DNA of 64,000 nucleotides from Roseomonas sp. (GTDB lineage Bacteria; Pseudomonadota; Alphaproteobacteria; Acetobacterales; Acetobacteraceae): NCBI GenBank assembly GCA_020249775.1, contig JADCFA010000008.1, positions 186,001 to 250,000 of the forward strand, read 5' to 3'. Shown piece by piece: positions 62,259 to 64,000 of this stretch (position 1 is its first letter; each line of letters starts with the position of its first letter). The notes under the pieces were generated by a model. It saw only the letters and a program-made list of their open reading frames with translations, ran no database searches and was not told where the DNA came from. The position numbers and the translations under genes were made by a program.

Positions 62259-62999
62259 ATGGTCGAACACATTATTGATATCAAAACCCGCGCCGGTGCG
62301 ATGGAAAGTTTCATCTGCCATCCTGAACGCAACGGCCCCTTTCCCGCCGTGCTGATGCTGATGGATGCGCCCGGCATTCGCGAAGAACTTTACGATATGG
62401 CCCGGCGGTTGGCCGCCACGGGCTACTACGTGGTGCTGCCCAATCTTTATTACCGCGCGGGCCGCGATTCCAAATTCGGTCCCGGCGTGCTGACGGTGGG
62501 TGATCCGGAGCGCGACCGGATGCGCGCCATTCGCACCAAAATGACCATTCCGCCGGTGATGGAAGATGTCGCTGACATGCTTGGTTTCCTCGACCAGCAA
62601 AAACACGTACGCCCCGGCCCGGTTGGCGTGCATGGCTATTGCATGAGTGGGCCTTACGCCTTGGCCGCCGCCGCGCGTTATCCGGGGCGTATTGCCGCCG
62701 CTGCTTCCTATTACGGCACTTGGCTTGTCAGTGATGCGGTGGAAAGCCCGCATCTGACACTTGGGCAAGGCAGCGCCGAGCTTTACATCGCCTGCGCTGA
62801 ACACGATGAATTGGCGCCGCTGCCCATGGTGGATGAATTGCGCGCGCTGTTTGAAGCCTCGAGCGCCAAGGGCGAATTGGAAATCTACCCGGCCGTGCAT
62901 CACGGCTTCGCCTTTCCGGGCCGCTGGTGCTTCGACAAGCCGGGCGCTGAGCGCCATTGGGAAAGGCTGATTGCGCTTTATCGGCGTTGTCTCGGCTGA
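62259..62999 (+). CDS. Dienelactone hydrolase family protein
   Basis: 246-residue alpha/beta hydrolase of the DLH family. The nucleophile is Cys128 in HGYCMSGPYALAAAARYP, with a later Asp (CAEHDELAPL) and His (AVHHGFAFPGRWCFDK) completing the triad. N-terminal pattern PAVLMLMDAPGIREELYDMARRLAATGYYVVLPNLYYR is typical. Family members hydrolyse dienelactones or other lactones in aromatic degradation. It sits 13 bases after one Bug-type gene and 14 before another, suggesting a shared carboxylate or lactone substrate (inference). Confidence 0.88.
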   Translation: MVEHIIDIKTRAGAMESFICHPERNGPFPAVLMLMDAPGIREELYDMARRLAATGYYVVLPNLYYRAGRDSKFGPGVLTVGDPERDRMRAIRTKMTIPPVMEDVADMLGFLDQQKHVRPGPVGVHGYCMSGPYALAAAARYPGRIAAAASYYGTWLVSDAVESPHLTLGQGSAELYIACAEHDELAPLPMVDELRALFEASSAKGELEIYPAVHHGFAFPGRWCFDKPGAERHWERLIALYRRCLG

Positions 63000-63013
63000 G
63001 GAAGGGCAAGGTC

Positions 63014-63982
63014 ATGTCAGTGGTGACGCGTCGCGCTTTCCTTGCTGTTGGCAGCGCAAGCCTTGCCGCGCCTGCATTGGCGCAAGGCCAGGCATGGCCC
63101 AATCGGCCGGTGCGGCTGATAAGCCCTTTCGCGCCCGGCGGGCCGCAGGATATTCCCGCGCGCTTCATGGTGGAGTTTCTGACGCCGCGCCTGGGGCAGC
63201 CGGTAATTTATGAACATCGCGCCGGCGCTGGTGGGTCACTCGGCGCGCAATATGTCGCGCAGGCGAACGATAATCACAGCTTCCTGATTACTTCGTCATC
63301 TATTTCAACCTTGCCGGCCATGCGGCGCGATCCGGGGCTTGATCCGCTGACGGATTTGCAGCCGGTGACTTTGGTAACCGATGCGCCGCTATTGATTTCG
63401 GGTCGGCCCAATGGGCCGGCTGACCTGGCGGCCTATCTTGCGCGTGCCAAGGCAAATCCGGGCAAGGTTTCCTGGGGCAGTTCCGGCGTGGGGTCTGCCA
63501 CACATCTGGCCGGCGCTTTGCTGATGCAGCGCGCCGGGATTGAATTGCTGCATGTGCCTTATCGGGGTGCGACGCTTGCGATGAATGCGCTGCTTGCTGG
63601 TGATATTGACAGCATCATCACCGATGTTTCGATCCCGCTTGAGCATCTGCGCGCCGGGACGCTGCGCCCCATTGGCGTGACAAGCACGGCGCGCGCGCCA
63701 TTGCTGGCCGATGTGCCGGCCATCATCGAACAAGTGCCGCGCTATAGCGTGCCCTTCTGGTTTGCGCTGATGGCGCCAAAGGTGATGCCGCCCGAACCGA
63801 TTGCGCGGCTGCTGGCCGAATTGGCGCCGCTGGCCGCGCCAGAAAGCGAGCTTTCGCGGCGCATGGCCGAACGAGGTTCACAATTGCTGCTGAGCGGGCC
63901 GGCACCTTTAGCAGCGCGATTGCGGCAGGAAATTCCGCAATGGCGCGACGTTGTGGCGGCTGCCGGGATTCAGCCGGAGTAG
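63014..63982 (+). CDS. Second Bug/TctC-family binding protein, Tat-type signal
   Basis: 322 residues from ATG 63014 (AAGGGCAAGG upstream); the longer frame to 62957 overlaps the hydrolase gene. The leader SVVTRRAFLAVGSASLAAPALAQ has a twin-arginine-like RR followed by hydrophobic residues, suggesting Tat export. The mature part follows the Bug pattern VRLISPFAPGGPQDIPARFMVEFLTPRLGQPVIYEHRAGAGGSLGAQYVAQA and VSWGSSGVGSATHLAGALLMQRAGIELLHVPYRGA. It is diverged from the gene at 61292, so ligands probably differ. The last 18 bases of the window hold nothing visible. Confidence 0.9.
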   Translation: MSVVTRRAFLAVGSASLAAPALAQGQAWPNRPVRLISPFAPGGPQDIPARFMVEFLTPRLGQPVIYEHRAGAGGSLGAQYVAQANDNHSFLITSSSISTLPAMRRDPGLDPLTDLQPVTLVTDAPLLISGRPNGPADLAAYLARAKANPGKVSWGSSGVGSATHLAGALLMQRAGIELLHVPYRGATLAMNALLAGDIDSIITDVSIPLEHLRAGTLRPIGVTSTARAPLLADVPAIIEQVPRYSVPFWFALMAPKVMPPEPIARLLAELAPLAAPESELSRRMAERGSQLLLSGPAPLAARLRQEIPQWRDVVAAAGIQPE

Positions 63983-64000
63983 GGGCAGAGGGTCCTGCAG

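Overview
The window looks like a chromosomal segment of an alphaproteobacterium, most likely an Acetobacteraceae/Rhodospirillales member of the Roseomonas type. The reasons are the high-GC coding bias, the nusA-ylxR-infB-rbfA-truB-rpsO order, the FlbT/FlaF/FlbD flagellar regulators, LpxI instead of LpxH, and Bug/TctC-type binding proteins. I saw no tRNA, rRNA, CRISPR array, insertion sequence or prophage. All family assignments come from reading the translations; no database search was run.

Layout. (1) 1-5613, plus strand: translation and ribosome-maturation operon (3' end of nusA, ylxR-L7Ae fusion, infB, rbfA, truB, rpsO) closed by a terminator. (2) 5686-7098, minus strand: a small secreted protein and a C13-protease-like lipoprotein, lying between rpsO and pnp. 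(3) 7580-9790: pnp with a strong leader hairpin. (4) 9876-13622: a nitronate-monooxygenase-like flavoprotein with a C-terminal Cys cluster, an alpha/beta hydrolase and an MFS transporter. (5) 13716-14715: a membrane protein and winged-helix regulator pair behind a consensus promoter overlapped by palindromes. (6) 14830-20469: an unusual five-gene envelope cluster of three paralogous single-pass membrane proteins sharing an N-terminal module but ending in different domains (trypsin-like protease, YfaP/DUF2135-like, unknown), then two lipoproteins. (7) 20482-27135: metallophosphoesterase, rhodanese, GST, and a GntR-regulated amino-acid/hydroxy-acid locus. (8) 27338-39395, minus strand: the pyrH-frr-uppS-cdsA-dxr-rseP-bamA-ompH-lpxD-fabZ-lpxA-lpxI envelope operon with gloA at its end. 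(9) 39547-57719: flagellar genes. On the minus strand are fliF-fliG-fliH-fliN-flbD-flhA-flhF-flhG and fliK-flgD; on the plus strand are flgE-flgK-flgL, flagellin, flbT and flaF. (10) 57854-63982, plus strand: tsaD, then class I amidotransferase, RluB-type synthase, rsmD, and two Bug/TctC binding proteins flanking a dienelactone hydrolase.

How the parts fit. FlbD (sigma-54 activator) is encoded beside two well-formed divergent sigma-54 promoters driving the hook operon flgEKL and fliK-flgD. FlbT and FlaF sit beside flagellin, whose Shine-Dalgarno lies in a small GC hairpin, which fits post-transcriptional flagellin control. The lipid A, Bam, isoprenoid and phospholipid genes form the usual envelope operon, transcribed in the same direction as the upstream flagellar genes.

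The two most unusual observations are the 14.9-20.5 kb paralogous membrane-protein cluster, which I cannot place in a described system with certainty, and a homologous ~50-residue carbohydrate-binding-like or phage-tail-like insert present in both the hook protein FlgE and the junction protein FlgL. A 43-bp imperfect repeat with a hairpin occurs twice, about 19.5 kb apart, both times between genes.
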